Source: an uncultured Oscillospiraceae bacterium
GTDB lineage: Bacteria; Bacillota; Clostridia; Oscillospirales; Oscillospiraceae
Direction of reading: 5' to 3'
Assembly: GCA_944386985.1 (NCBI GenBank)
Contig: CALXDD010000013.1
Coordinates: 1 to 61,952, forward strand
Length of the DNA stretch: 61,952 nt
Shown piece after piece: positions 1 through 8,362 of this stretch. A program made the translations under genes and the position numbers. The stretch's first letter is position 1. Each line of letters starts with the position of its first letter. The notes under the pieces are model-generated. The model did no database searches. It saw only the letters and a list, made by a program, of their open reading frames with translations, and was not told where the DNA came from.

Positions 1-70
<70 letters not shown>

Positions 71-193
71 AAATAACGGGGCGCACCGGGTCGTTCTTAT
101 TTGGTTTTTCAACAAGACAGAAAATCCGCTCTCAGCCGGTTCCCAGCGGAGCAAACCCTTTGACTGTTTTGCAGCAGCGCTGCAACGTTGATT

Positions 194-222
194 ATCTTAT
201 CAGATTCTTGCCAGTTTGTCAA
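194..222 (-). promoter_or_regulatory. sigma-A promoter for tRNA-Ala
   Basis: Minus strand: TTGACA (217-222), 17-base spacer, TAAGAT (194-199). It points at the tRNA about 120 bases downstream. Confidence 0.75.
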
Positions 223-250
223 CCCCTGATTTTGACTTTTTTTATAGCCG

Positions 251-287
251 GACCTCCTGCCGCCGGACGCATGCCCGGCGGGGAGGC
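251..287 (-). terminator. GC-rich stem-loop after the exoribonuclease gene
   Basis: An interrupted stem (CCTCC..CCGCCGG paired with CCGGCGG..GGAGG) lies just past the stop at 296. It has no T-tract on the minus strand, so it may be a processing or stability hairpin rather than an intrinsic terminator. Confidence 0.4.
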
Positions 288-295
288 TTTCGCGC

Positions 296-1231
296 TCAGT
301 TGTGGCGGTAAACCGGGTGGTCGAGACTGAAGATCCGGCGGCTGAAAGTACCGGCAGGCAGTTCCTCCAGGGTTTCCCGGTAGATCTCCATCCGGCTGTC
401 TATGGTGTCGATGCAGGACAGCAGTTCACTCTCCGCGCAGATGGGCCGCACCGCCGCGCCGAACTCCGGCTCTCCGTGGTGGGAGAGCAGCAGATGCTGC
501 AGCAGCACCGCCTTCTCCTCCGGAGTCCCCAGCTGCTCCGCCGTCTTCGCCACCGCCTGGGCCCCCAGCACCAGATGGCCCATCAGCTGCCCCCGCAGGG
601 AATAGCTGGTCACAAGTCCCAGGGGAGAGGTGGTGAACTCCTCGCATTTGCATACATCGTGGAGAATGGTCCCCGCCAGCAGCAGGCTGCGGTCCACCAC
701 CGCGGCGTAGAGTCCCGCAAGGTAATCCGCTGTGCGGGCCATAAAAAGCGTGTGCATGAGAAGACCGTTGAGAAAGCCGTGGTGAACGCTCTTGGCGGCG
801 GGGATGGTCCGAAACCGCTCCTCATAGGTGTTCAGCACCTGCCGGCACAGGGCGCGGTAGTCCGGGTCGGCGATGCTGTCTGCCAGGGCAGAGAGCTCCT
901 GCCAGCCGGCTCCGGCGTCCATGGGCGCCGTGGGCACTAAATCTGACACATTGTACACGTCGTCATCCCCGGCCAGCCGGATGCGCTCAATGGACAGCTG
1001 CAGCGCGCCCCGGAACTCCGACACGCTGCCCCGAATCTTTACCACCGCACCGATATCGGCGGGGGAGACGGGGCCGCTGTAGTCCCATACCTTTCCCTCT
1101 ATGGAGCCGGTGGCATCCGCCAGCTCCACACTGAGGAAGGGCTTCCCGTTGGAGGCCTGCTTGCTGAGGGCGTTGCGCAGGAGGTAGAATCCCTCCACCC
1201 GGTTCCCTACGGTCATCGCTCTGATTTCCAT
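296..1231 (-). CDS. YhaM-type 3'-5' exoribonuclease (OB fold + HD domain)
   Basis: 311 residues from the ATG at 1231. The N-terminal ~90 residues resemble an OB-fold nucleic-acid-binding domain (GKVWDYSG, VVKIRGSVSEFRG). The C-terminal half is an HD phosphohydrolase domain: HHGFLNGLLMHT, then the HD pair in AGTILHDVCKCEEF and a later LSHHGE. This is the layout of Bacillus YhaM, a metal-dependent exonuclease that trims RNA and single-stranded DNA. An in-frame upstream ATG exists at 1297, but the family starts near the MEIRAM segment. The Shine-Dalgarno at the chosen start is weak. It is probably a single-gene unit beside the tRNA. Confidence 0.88.
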   Translation of the reverse strand: MEIRAMTVGNRVEGFYLLRNALSKQASNGKPFLSVELADATGSIEGKVWDYSGPVSPADIGAVVKIRGSVSEFRGALQLSIERIRLAGDDDVYNVSDLVPTAPMDAGAGWQELSALADSIADPDYRALCRQVLNTYEERFRTIPAAKSVHHGFLNGLLMHTLFMARTADYLAGLYAAVVDRSLLLAGTILHDVCKCEEFTTSPLGLVTSYSLRGQLMGHLVLGAQAVAKTAEQLGTPEEKAVLLQHLLLSHHGEPEFGAAVRPICAESELLSCIDTIDSRMEIYRETLEELPAGTFSRRIFSLDHPVYRHN

Positions 1232-1302
1232 ATTTGATACTCGCTTTCTTTTCTGAAATTCTTCCCTGATTATACGGCCTTCCGCAGCAGGACGCAAGAG
1301 GC

Positions 1303-1340
1303 AAAAGCGCCCCGCCCTGCCGCAAGGCAGAGCGGGGCGC
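1303..1340 (-). terminator. intrinsic terminator of the nucleosidase-SLH gene
   Basis: Minus strand: a 15-bp GC-rich stem (1307-1340) with a 4-base loop, followed by TTTT. It lies just past the stop of the gene ending at 1363. Confidence 0.85.
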
Positions 1341-1362
1341 GGGTGGTTTTCCGAAAAGGGAA

Positions 1363-3489
1363 TTACTTGGCGATACTGTCGCCAAAGCGCACCAGCATCA
1401 TAGCCACCTGGGCACGGCTGGCGCCGGTCTTGGGGCTGAGGGTGCCGTCGGTCATACCGCTCACGATGCCCTCGGCCACAGCCCAGGACATGGCGTCGGC
1501 GGCGTAGCCGCCCACAGAAGCGGCATCGGAGAACTGATCCAGCGCGGCAGCGGCGGTGGTGTCCTCCTTCATGAACTGGGCGTAGCGGTACAAAATCACC
1601 GCCAGCTGCTCACGGGTGATGGCCTGGTTGGGGGCGAAGGTGCCGTCCTCATAGCCGGTGACAACGCCGTTGGCGCTGGCCCAGGCCACTGCGTCGGAGT
1701 AATACTTGCCCTCGGCCACGTCGCTGAAGGAAGCGGCCGCAGTCCCCTCGGGCTCTCCGGCCATGCGGTAGAGCATGGTGACGATCATAGCCCGGGTGGT
1801 GGTGCCGTTGGGGGAGAAGGTGGTGTCGCTGGTGCCGGACATGAGTCCGCTGGTATAGACCTCGCTGACAGCGGTGTAGTACCAGCTGGTATTGGCCACA
1901 TCGGTGAAGGGCAGCTCAGTGCCCAGAGTCTTCAGCATCTCCATCACCACAGAAGCGGAGGTGTTGGAAGCCTCGGTGTAGTTGAAAGCATAGGTGTCGT
2001 GGGCCAGGCCGTCGGCCTTGTCAGACATGCAGCGGATCACGGTGCAGGGCACGCCGAACTGGTCGCACACCCGGGCTACGGAACCGCCCTCCATTTCGCA
2101 GGCCAGGGCGTTGAACTTGGTCTGGAGCTCCTTGACATAGCTCTCGCTGGCCACGAACTGGTCGCCGGTGGCGATGACGCCCTGGTGGACCTTCTCCGCG
2201 CCCAGCACGCTGCAGGCGGAGTCATAGGCCAGCTTGGACAGGGTGGGATCCACGGGGATCATGCCGGTCTCCTGGTCGGCGGCAGCCTCACCGTTCCAGA
2301 CGAAGCCGTCATTGGTCTCGGTGCCGTAGTCGTGCTGGACCAGGGCGGTGCCGATGACCATATCCATCACGTTGACCTCGTCGCCCACGCCGCCGGCAAT
2401 GCCGGTGAAGATCACGCCGGTGACAGTGAAGTTGTTCAGCAGAGCGGCGGTGCAGGAGGCGGCCAGCACCTTGCCGATACCAGCCTGGACCAGCACCACG
2501 TCCTCGCCGTTGAGGGTGCCCACATAGAAGGTGTTGCCGCCAATGACGGTCTCCTTCTCAATGTCAGCGGCCTTCACCAGAGCGTCCAGCTCCACAGCCA
2601 TGGCGCTGATGACGGCGGTGCGGGGAGTGGTGTCCTTCACAGCCTCGTCCTTGGCGGGGGTGAGAGTGGTGCCGGAGGCAGCCATGGTCTCCAGCATCTT
2701 CATCACCACGGAGGCGGAGGTGTTGGAGGCCTCGGTGTAGTTGAAAGCATAGGTGTCGTGGGCCAGGCCGTCAGCCTTGTCGGACATGCAGCGGATCACC
2801 GCGCAGGGTACGCCGAACTGGTCGGCCACCCGGGCTACGGAACCGCCCTCCATTTCGCAGGCCAGGGCGTTGAACTTGGTCTGCAGCTCCTTGACATAGC
2901 TCTCGCTGGCCACGAACTGGTCGCCGGTGGCGATGACGCCCTGATGGACCTTCTCAGTCCCCAGCACACTGCAGGCGGAGTCATAGGCCAGCTTGGACAG
3001 GGCGGGGTCCACGGGGATCATGCCGGTCTCCTGGTCGGCGGCAGCCTCGCCGTTCCAGACGAAGCCGTCATTGGTCTCGGTGCCGTAGTCGTGCTGAACC
3101 AGGGCGGTGCCGATGACCATGTCCATCACGTTGACCTCATCACCCACGCCGCCGGCAATACCGGTGAAGACGATGCCGCCCACATGGTAGGTGTCGATAA
3201 GAGTCTCCGCGCAGGAGGCGGCCAGCACCTTGCCGATGCCGCCCTTCACCAGCACCACGTCCACTCCGCTGAGAGTGCCCACATAGTAGGTGGTTCCGGC
3301 GATAGTGTCCTTACGGGAAACCTCGGCGGCCTTCACCAGAGCGTCCAGTTCCACGTCCATGGCACTGATGATGCCAAGGGGCGCGGATTCAGCCTTGGCG
3401 TCATCGGCCAGCGCCGTGGTGACGCTCAGCGACAGCACCATCGCCAGTGCAAGCACCAGCGCGGCTGCCTTCTTACAAAAATGTCCCAT
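1363..3489 (-). CDS. secreted double MTA/SAH nucleosidase with SLH domains
   Basis: 708 residues. A Sec signal peptide (residues ~1-29, cut near TALADD) precedes two tandem MTA/SAH-nucleosidase (PNP/UDP family) domains at ~37-268 and ~291-521. Three SLH repeats (~525-582, 585-645, 650-705) follow and should anchor the protein to cell-wall polymers. Each nucleosidase copy keeps the E. coli MTAN triad by motif: E47, E214, D237 and E300, E467, D490, with the same 23-residue gap between the last two as in E. coli. The two copies are almost identical over their central and C-terminal parts. Ordinary MTAN is cytosolic, has one domain of about 230 residues and cleaves MTA, SAH or 5'-deoxyadenosine. 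An extracellular double copy would act on exported or environmental nucleosides. Start: GGGAGG Shine-Dalgarno 6 bases upstream. Confidence 0.92.
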   Translation of the reverse strand: MGHFCKKAAALVLALAMVLSLSVTTALADDAKAESAPLGIISAMDVELDALVKAAEVSRKDTIAGTTYYVGTLSGVDVVLVKGGIGKVLAASCAETLIDTYHVGGIVFTGIAGGVGDEVNVMDMVIGTALVQHDYGTETNDGFVWNGEAAADQETGMIPVDPALSKLAYDSACSVLGTEKVHQGVIATGDQFVASESYVKELQTKFNALACEMEGGSVARVADQFGVPCAVIRCMSDKADGLAHDTYAFNYTEASNTSASVVMKMLETMAASGTTLTPAKDEAVKDTTPRTAVISAMAVELDALVKAADIEKETVIGGNTFYVGTLNGEDVVLVQAGIGKVLAASCTAALLNNFTVTGVIFTGIAGGVGDEVNVMDMVIGTALVQHDYGTETNDGFVWNGEAAADQETGMIPVDPTLSKLAYDSACSVLGAEKVHQGVIATGDQFVASESYVKELQTKFNALACEMEGGSVARVCDQFGVPCTVIRCMSDKADGLAHDTYAFNYTEASNTSASVVMEMLKTLGTELPFTDVANTSWYYTAVSEVYTSGLMSGTSDTTFSPNGTTTRAMIVTMLYRMAGEPEGTAAASFSDVAEGKYYSDAVAWASANGVVTGYEDGTFAPNQAITREQLAVILYRYAQFMKEDTTAAAALDQFSDAASVGGYAADAMSWAVAEGIVSGMTDGTLSPKTGASRAQVAMMLVRFGDSIAK
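1927..3381 (-). repeat. tandem duplication of the nucleosidase domain (period 759 bp)
   Basis: Two units, 2686-3381 and 1927-2619, encode the same domain with a 253-residue period. Long stretches match even at third codon positions (compare 2000-2390 with 2760-3150), while the first ~60 residues of each unit have diverged. This pattern suggests a duplication later homogenised by gene conversion. Confidence 0.88.
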
Positions 3490-3524
3490 TACAAAAACCT
3501 CCCTCGAAAGTATTGGGTCCTTTC

Positions 3525-3553
3525 ATTCTACACGGTTCGCCCTATTCTTGCAA
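3525..3553 (-). promoter_or_regulatory. promoter of the nucleosidase-SLH gene
   Basis: Minus strand: TTGCAA (3548-3553), 17-base spacer, TAGAAT (3525-3530), about 36 bases before the start codon. Confidence 0.65.
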
Positions 3554-3602
3554 GGATATTCCAGCATTTTCTAATTTTTCTCAGGGGCGGTCCACAGACA
3601 GC

Positions 3603-3632
3603 AAAAAGCCTGCGGCAAAGCCGCAGGCTTTT
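3603..3632 (-). terminator. secG terminator
   Basis: AAAAGCCTGCGGC-TTT-GCCGCAGGCTTTTT on the minus strand, immediately after the secG stop. A-rich and T-rich flanks make it usable in both directions. Confidence 0.88.
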
Positions 3633-3656
3633 CTCTCTATCATTGCGGGGCGCCTG

Positions 3657-3884
3657 TTACTGAAGGATGCTCAGCACCAGGGTCAAGACCAGGAACAGCG
3701 CACCCACCCACTTGGTCCAGCGGGCCAGCTTGGCGTCCAGGCTCTTGGCCTTGCTCTTGGCGAGAAATGTATCAGCCACACCGCCGATAGCGCCCAGGCC
3801 CTGGCTCTTGCCGCTCTGGAACAGAACCATCAGAATGATGACCAGGCCGACCAGCAGCTGGAGAATGGTGATAAACAGTGTCAT
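3657..3884 (-). CDS. secG: preprotein translocase subunit SecG
   Basis: 75 residues with two membrane helices (MTLFITILQLLVGLVIILMV and the C-terminal VGALFLVLTLVLSIL). Between them is the family loop with QSGKSQGLGAIGG. SecG sits beside SecYE and assists SecA-driven export. The start at 3884 is chosen because GGGAGG lies 8 bases upstream; a longer reading to 3941 lacks such a site and adds non-SecG sequence. It has its own promoter and terminator, so it is probably monocistronic. Confidence 0.93.
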   Translation of the reverse strand: MTLFITILQLLVGLVIILMVLFQSGKSQGLGAIGGVADTFLAKSKAKSLDAKLARWTKWVGALFLVLTLVLSILQ

Positions 3885-3949
3885 GACGAATAACCTCCCG
3901 TTGTTGTTGGAAACGTGAAAACACGCAATGATCCATTTCACAGGTAACC

Positions 3950-3978
3950 ATCATACCATAGAGCTTTCCCATTTTCAA
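3950..3978 (-). promoter_or_regulatory. secG promoter
   Basis: Minus strand: TTGAAA (3973-3978), 17-base spacer, TATGAT (3950-3955). Confidence 0.65.
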
Positions 3979-4047
3979 GAGGAATCTTTCCATTTTTCGG
4001 AGTTTTTCTGCCGTCCCGGAAATTTTCGGCGGAGAAGACTGCATCAT

Positions 4048-4061
4048 GGAACAATTGTTGC
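4048..4061 (+). promoter_or_regulatory. SOS (LexA/DinR) box, one half-site imperfect
   Basis: GGAACAATTGTTGC matches the Gram-positive GAAC-N4-GTTC core at seven of eight positions. It overlaps the lexA -35 element, which is the expected place for autorepression. Confidence 0.65.
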
Positions 4062-4086
4062 ATTTCCTGGGAATTTATGCTATACT
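4058..4086 (+). promoter_or_regulatory. lexA promoter
   Basis: TTGCAT (4058-4063), 17-base spacer, TATACT (4081-4086), 23 bases before the lexA start codon. Confidence 0.75.
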
Positions 4087-4109
4087 GACAAAAACGCAGG
4101 AGGTGCGGT

Positions 4110-4694
4110 ATGGGCAGAAAGAGCGATATGCAGGCGCGGATCTATGAGACCATCGTGCGGATGATCCAGGAGCAGGGGTATGCCCCCTCTGTGCGGGAGA
4201 TCGGAGAAGCGGTGGGCCTCAAGTCCCCCTCTACCGTCCACTTCCATTTGAAAAAGCTGGAGGAAGCGGGGCTCATTGAGAAGGGGGCCTGCAAGGGCCG
4301 GGCCATTGCCGTCAACGGCATTCAGGAGGACCGGATTCCCATTGTGGGCCATGTGGCGGCCGGCGCTCCCATTCTGGCCCAGGAGTGTATTGAGGACTAC
4401 ATCACCTTTGATACCCATGGCAGAGCGGGGGAGTTCTTTGCTCTGCGGGTCCGGGGCTACTCCATGAAGAATGCGGGCATTCTGCCCGGCGATCTGGTGG
4501 TGGTCCGCTGTCAGCCCACCGCCTCCTCCGGGGAGATCGTGGCGGCCCTTTTGGGGGAGGAGGCCACGGTCAAGCGCCTGAAGCTGGACCGGGGCCAGGT
4601 GTGGCTGATGCCGGAAAATGAGGACTTTGAGCCCATTGACGGTACGGAGGCCCGGATTTTAGGTAAGGTGACGGCGGTGATCCGCCAGTATTGA
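4110..4694 (+). CDS. lexA: LexA SOS repressor
   Basis: 194 residues. The N-terminal winged helix (residues ~1-65) carries the recognition segment APSVREIGEAVGLKSPSTVH. The C-terminal S24 self-cleavage domain has the Ala84-Gly85 scissile bond (HVAAGAP), Ser118 in GYSMKNAGI and Lys155 in EATVKRLK. It represses DNA-damage genes and cleaves itself when RecA* forms. A strong AGGAGGTG Shine-Dalgarno supports the ATG at 4110. The SOS box over its own -35 suggests autoregulation. A terminator follows the gene. Confidence 0.97.
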   Translation: MGRKSDMQARIYETIVRMIQEQGYAPSVREIGEAVGLKSPSTVHFHLKKLEEAGLIEKGACKGRAIAVNGIQEDRIPIVGHVAAGAPILAQECIEDYITFDTHGRAGEFFALRVRGYSMKNAGILPGDLVVVRCQPTASSGEIVAALLGEEATVKRLKLDRGQVWLMPENEDFEPIDGTEARILGKVTAVIRQY

Positions 4695-4709
4695 GCATGC
4701 GGCGGGAAG

Positions 4710-4743
4710 GCGTCCGATCCGAAGGAAGGTCGGGCGCTTTTTT
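4710..4743 (+). terminator. lexA terminator
   Basis: GCGTCCGA(T)CC pairs with GGTCGGGCGC, followed by TTTTTT. Confidence 0.85.
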
Positions 4744-4835
4744 CTGTCAGACCTTTTCGAAACGGCGGGATTTCAAAGGCAGGCAGGGAAAGGGTTCGCT
4801 TTGGCGGAGGAATATAAAAGGAGAGGTGGGGAAAG

Positions 4836-5228
4836 ATGCAGCAGTCGGAATACTATGAGGGGGATGTGCTGGCGTATTTCAGTGAGAGGCCCCAGGAGCT
4901 TGCGCTGTATGAGGAGTTCTCTGCCGCCTTGGATCGTATGCTGCCGGAGGCCTCCGTCAAGGTGCAGAAAAGCCAGATCAGCTTCTATGGCCGCCGCCTG
5001 TTTGCCGCGGTCTCCCTGCCATACCGCCGGAAGAAGGGATGGCCGGAGCACTGCCTCCTGGTGACCTTCGGGCTGCCTGAGCGGCTGGACGATTCCCGGA
5101 TCGCCGCGGCGGCGGAGCCCTATCCAAACCGCTGGACCCACCATGTGGTGGTCTCCCGGCCTGGGGAGATCGACGGACAGCTGATGGCATGGGTTCGGGC
5201 GGCCTACGAATTTTCCCAGAACAAATGA
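4836..5228 (+). CDS. DUF5655 domain protein
   Basis: 130 residues, soluble, no signal peptide. The C-terminal part (PNRWTHHVVVSRPGEIDGQL..WVRAAYEFS) matches what I know of DUF5655, a small domain of unknown activity. The N-terminal half reads as a helical substrate-binding-like segment with a conserved KVQKSQISFYGRR stretch. GGAGAGG lies upstream of the ATG. It lies 33 bases ahead of the YaiI-family gene on the same strand, so the two are probably co-transcribed. Confidence 0.75.
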   Translation: MQQSEYYEGDVLAYFSERPQELALYEEFSAALDRMLPEASVKVQKSQISFYGRRLFAAVSLPYRRKKGWPEHCLLVTFGLPERLDDSRIAAAAEPYPNRWTHHVVVSRPGEIDGQLMAWVRAAYEFSQNK

Positions 5229-5261
5229 GAGGAACCCAGCGGGGAGAGAGGAGGAGCGGCC

Positions 5262-5711
5262 ATGCGGGTGCTGATCGACGGCGACGGCTGTCCGGTGGTG
5301 GATCTCACTGTGCGGATTGCGGGGGAGTACGGTGTGGCCTGCCTGATCCTCTGCGACACCGCCCATGAGATATGGCGGCCCGGCGCGGAGACCATGGTGG
5401 TCTCCAAGGGGGCGGACAGCGTGGATTTTGTGCTGGTGAACCTGCTCAAACCGGGGGACGTGGTGATTACCCAGGACTACGGGCTGGCCGCCCTGTGCCT
5501 GGCCCGGGGCGCCCGGGTCCTCCGGCAGGACGGCATGGCGTATACCGATGAGAACATCGGCGGCCTTCTGCTGGCCCGCTGTACCGCCGGGAAGATCCGC
5601 CGGAGCGGCGGGCGGCTGAAAGGCCCAAAAAAGCGGACCCGGGATCAGGACGCCGCCTTTGCCTCTGCACTGCGGTGCATATTTGCGGAACAGAAGACAG
5701 GGCGGGAGTGA
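5262..5711 (+). CDS. YaiI/YqxD (UPF0178, DUF188) family protein
   Basis: 149 residues, the usual family length. Family hallmarks are the N-terminal DGDGCPV, the central SKGADSVDFVLVNLLKPGDVVITQDYGLAAL, and the C-terminal GPKKRTRDQDAAF. The acidic residues (D7, D9 and the QDYGLA aspartate) resemble a PIN-like metal site, so nuclease activity is often suspected but is not established here. It appears to be second in a two-gene unit ended by the hairpin at 5771. Confidence 0.9.
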   Translation: MRVLIDGDGCPVVDLTVRIAGEYGVACLILCDTAHEIWRPGAETMVVSKGADSVDFVLVNLLKPGDVVITQDYGLAALCLARGARVLRQDGMAYTDENIGGLLLARCTAGKIRRSGGRLKGPKKRTRDQDAAFASALRCIFAEQKTGRE

Positions 5712-5770
5712 GAGAGCGGCAAATTCCTTGTGCCTTCCTATATTTCATACAGCTTTGCGGATTGCGTGGA

Positions 5771-5802
5771 AAGAGCCGACCCAGACTTGGGCCGGCTCTT
5801 TG
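5771..5802 (+). terminator. terminator after the YaiI-family gene
   Basis: AAGAGCCG(a)CCCA pairs with TTGGGCCGGCTCTT, followed by TGCTG. It also falls near the end of the convergent gene at 5864. Confidence 0.7.
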
Positions 5803-5863
5803 CTGCATATGGGAAAATTACCACTGCTGTATATGGACGGGAGAAAAAATTGATTTCCGCGGA

Positions 5864-6931
5864 TCAATGCTCCAGATAGGCCTTTCTGCTGGCCTCGTAC
5901 AAAGCGGCACGGAACACGTCAGATTCGGCAAAGTTGCTGGTGAATACATATTTGCCGGGGGTATTGTACTTGGCTACCAGGTCCTTGGCTGCCTGAATCT
6001 GCACATCATCGGGGGTATCCGGCGGGAACATGGGAGCGCGTACGCCCAGTTTGATCTTATCACCATACTCCGCGTACATCTTTGCAATGTCGTTCATGGG
6101 CTGAGGACGCCACATATCAATGCCGATGGAGCTGATAACATCAATCATAGAATCGGTGCGGCCGCAGGAGTGGAGCTCGAAAATGACGCCGTTTTCATGG
6201 CAGTGGTCCACCAGGCGCTTGACATAGGGTGCGATCATCTCCAGCCAGGTCTGCTTGGAGAAGAAGGGGGAGCGCTGGGAGCCCCAGTCATCGTGGAAGA
6301 GATAGCCGGAGATGTGGAAGTACTGAATGCACTTGTCCAGAATTTGAATGTACAGGTCGGTCAGCGCACTGAACAGCTCCTTGACCGCGTCCATCTGCTC
6401 CTCATCAATCAGGGCTACCGCCGCATTTTCAAAGTCCATGAAAGAAATCAGACGCTCAAACATACCGGAGAACTGAACGGTCCAAATGGGGTCGTCACCG
6501 GCCAAATAGTCCTTATTCCGCTTGGCGGAGCCCGCCCAGTCCCAGCTGTCCACGTCGGGGAAGTGAATAACTTCCTTCCAGTCGTTGGCATCGTCCAGAA
6601 TGGGGTTGCCGGGGATGACCATGGAGCCGCCGGCGGAGTCCTCATAGACCCACTGCACACCAAACATGTCGGGGCCGCCCTTACGATCGGTGGGATCGGC
6701 CTCCTGAACGAAGGCGCGGGCCACATTGTCGGGAATGATCTCCGGCGTAATGGTGATGAGGTCGCCGTTCGGCATCCAGCAGGGGGTTTCATTGTTGAGG
6801 AAGGCGCGCATATTTTCCAGAGAGGAGATGGGTGTCTTGAACTTCGCCTTGCCGCCGTCAGTCCGGCCAGCCACATAATACCGGTCGATAATGGTCAGTT
6901 CATCTTTAGAAAAGGGATACTTTTTCATCAT
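5864..6931 (-). CDS. URO-D family (MtaA/CmuA-like) protein A
   Basis: 355 residues with a uroporphyrinogen-decarboxylase-type TIM barrel. It resembles the methylcobalamin:CoM methyltransferase (MtaA/CmuA) branch rather than HemE. Visible motifs are IPDNVARAF, PDMFGVQWVYED, a HDDWGSQRSPFFS segment, and ELHSCGRTD, whose His-x-Cys pair corresponds to two zinc ligands of MtaA. The third, distal Cys ligand of MtaA is not visible; the equivalent C-terminal region reads FTSNFAES. It is downstream of the GPH transporter with a 45-base gap, so it is probably in one operon. AAGGAG precedes two adjacent ATGs (6931 and 6928). The substrate is unknown; a methylated compound is plausible by family. Confidence 0.85.
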   Translation of the reverse strand: MMKKYPFSKDELTIIDRYYVAGRTDGGKAKFKTPISSLENMRAFLNNETPCWMPNGDLITITPEIIPDNVARAFVQEADPTDRKGGPDMFGVQWVYEDSAGGSMVIPGNPILDDANDWKEVIHFPDVDSWDWAGSAKRNKDYLAGDDPIWTVQFSGMFERLISFMDFENAAVALIDEEQMDAVKELFSALTDLYIQILDKCIQYFHISGYLFHDDWGSQRSPFFSKQTWLEMIAPYVKRLVDHCHENGVIFELHSCGRTDSMIDVISSIGIDMWRPQPMNDIAKMYAEYGDKIKLGVRAPMFPPDTPDDVQIQAAKDLVAKYNTPGKYVFTSNFAESDVFRAALYEASRKAYLEH

Positions 6932-6976
6932 ACTTCTCCTTATTTACATAGATGTTTGACGTGTACAGGTCGAAAA

Positions 6977-8362
6977 TCAATGCTGGGCTGCCTCTTTCCG
7001 CTTGGTCAGATCTTCCTGCATTTCCTGGATACGCTTATCGGTCAGGGGGAACAGGAACATGGCAACGACGGACAGAGCGGCCAGGGCTGCGGGCAGACCG
7101 GACAGCAGAATCCGGATGCCGTCGGCGGCCTGGGCGGTGACATTGGACTGATCAAAGCCGATGGCAACGAGACCAAAGCCCATGACAGCAGAACCTACAG
7201 TAGTGCCGATCTTGGGAGTCAGGGAGAACAGAGTCATCATGAAGGGCTTCAGATTGCGGTCATGCTTCCACTGAGTGTAATCCACCACAGCGGAGTAGAG
7301 AGCGACCTCAGAGGCGTGGGCGATGGCGTAGCCCACATAGCCGATGCTGAGGAAAACGGTAAAGCTAACAGCAGTTGTACCGAGGAAATAGGCCAGTCCC
7401 AGGCACAGGCCATAAATGGCGATGCCGGCGGCGAAGGTGTTTCGGGTGCCCCGGAAGAGCTTGTTGGCATAGGGGGTCAGGAAGGAGCCGCCGATCATCA
7501 GGAAGGTAGAGGCGGACATGTACCAGGTCAGCATGGATTTGTCGCCGACGACATAGCTGTAGAAATAGGGTGCCAGACCGGTAATGATGAAGAAGATGCT
7601 GCCCTTGCACACAGAGCCCAGAAGGTAGAGCAGGAAGGGTTTGGAAATGGTGAACTTGATCATTTCCCAGACAGAGGCGGAGTACTGGTCCTTCTTCCCC
7701 TTGCCGGCAGAGGTGCTGACATCCAGCACGTCGTAGTTCTTGGAGGCAAAGTACAGCTGGCCGAAACCGAAGACCACCAGCAGGGAAATCAGACCGGCCA
7801 GAGCACAATAGCCTCGGGCGTCGTTCCCCTGGCCGAACACCGACACCAGCGTCACAGAGGTGAGGGAGAAGAGAAACTTGCCGATGGAGTTGCAGGTGGT
7901 GCGGGCGGAAGCAAAGGCCACGCGGTCACCGGGGGTCTTGGCCATCAGCGGCAGGATACCGGTGAAAGCGGAGTAAGCCATATTGAAGACCACATAAGCC
8001 AAAATATAGGTACCGCCGAACCAGATCGCGGCGCCCATCCCGGTCAGCCCCAGGTCAGTAAAGCTGAGCCAGCGGAACAGGGCGGCCAGTACGCCGCCAA
8101 TCAGCAGCCAGGGGCGGAAGATACCAAATTTGCCGCCCTTGATCCGGGTTTTCTGCAAGACCACGCCGCAGATCGGAATGGAGATCAGATCCACGACGCT
8201 GCTGGCAGACATGATGACGGCCATGGCGGCCGTCTCCAGTCCGACGGCGCCGGTGAGGTAAATGGACCAATAGGTGGTTGCGACGGTTGTCAGCAGGGTG
8301 GAGAAGCCGTTGGTCATGCCGTAGCGGAATGCAAGACCGGAGTACGTGGAAGTTTTACCCAT
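6977..8362 (-). CDS. GPH-family (MFS) sugar/solute:cation symporter
   Basis: 461 residues with about 12 hydrophobic helices. The N-terminus (LAFRYGMTNGFSTLLTT.ATTYWSIYLT) and the conserved GKFGIFRPWLL loop are typical of the glycoside-pentoside-hexuronide:cation symporter family (MelB, GusB, XynB). It would import a small solute in symport with Na+ or H+. Next to a URO-D-family protein and under a divergent GntR regulator, it likely carries the substrate of this catabolic locus. AGGAGG is upstream of the ATG, and a consensus-like promoter lies at 8497-8526. Confidence 0.9.
   Translation of the reverse strand: MGKTSTYSGLAFRYGMTNGFSTLLTTVATTYWSIYLTGAVGLETAAMAVIMSASSVVDLISIPICGVVLQKTRIKGGKFGIFRPWLLIGGVLAALFRWLSFTDLGLTGMGAAIWFGGTYILAYVVFNMAYSAFTGILPLMAKTPGDRVAFASARTTCNSIGKFLFSLTSVTLVSVFGQGNDARGYCALAGLISLLVVFGFGQLYFASKNYDVLDVSTSAGKGKKDQYSASVWEMIKFTISKPFLLYLLGSVCKGSIFFIITGLAPYFYSYVVGDKSMLTWYMSASTFLMIGGSFLTPYANKLFRGTRNTFAAGIAIYGLCLGLAYFLGTTAVSFTVFLSIGYVGYAIAHASEVALYSAVVDYTQWKHDRNLKPFMMTLFSLTPKIGTTVGSAVMGFGLVAIGFDQSNVTAQAADGIRILLSGLPAALAALSVVAMFLFPLTDKRIQEMQEDLTKRKEAAQH

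Noticed and set aside
1999-3663. Long open frame on the plus strand opposite the nucleosidase-SLH gene
   Set aside because: It is antisense to a well-supported gene, Gly/His-rich and without domain motifs. Such shadows arise from GC-rich codon use.
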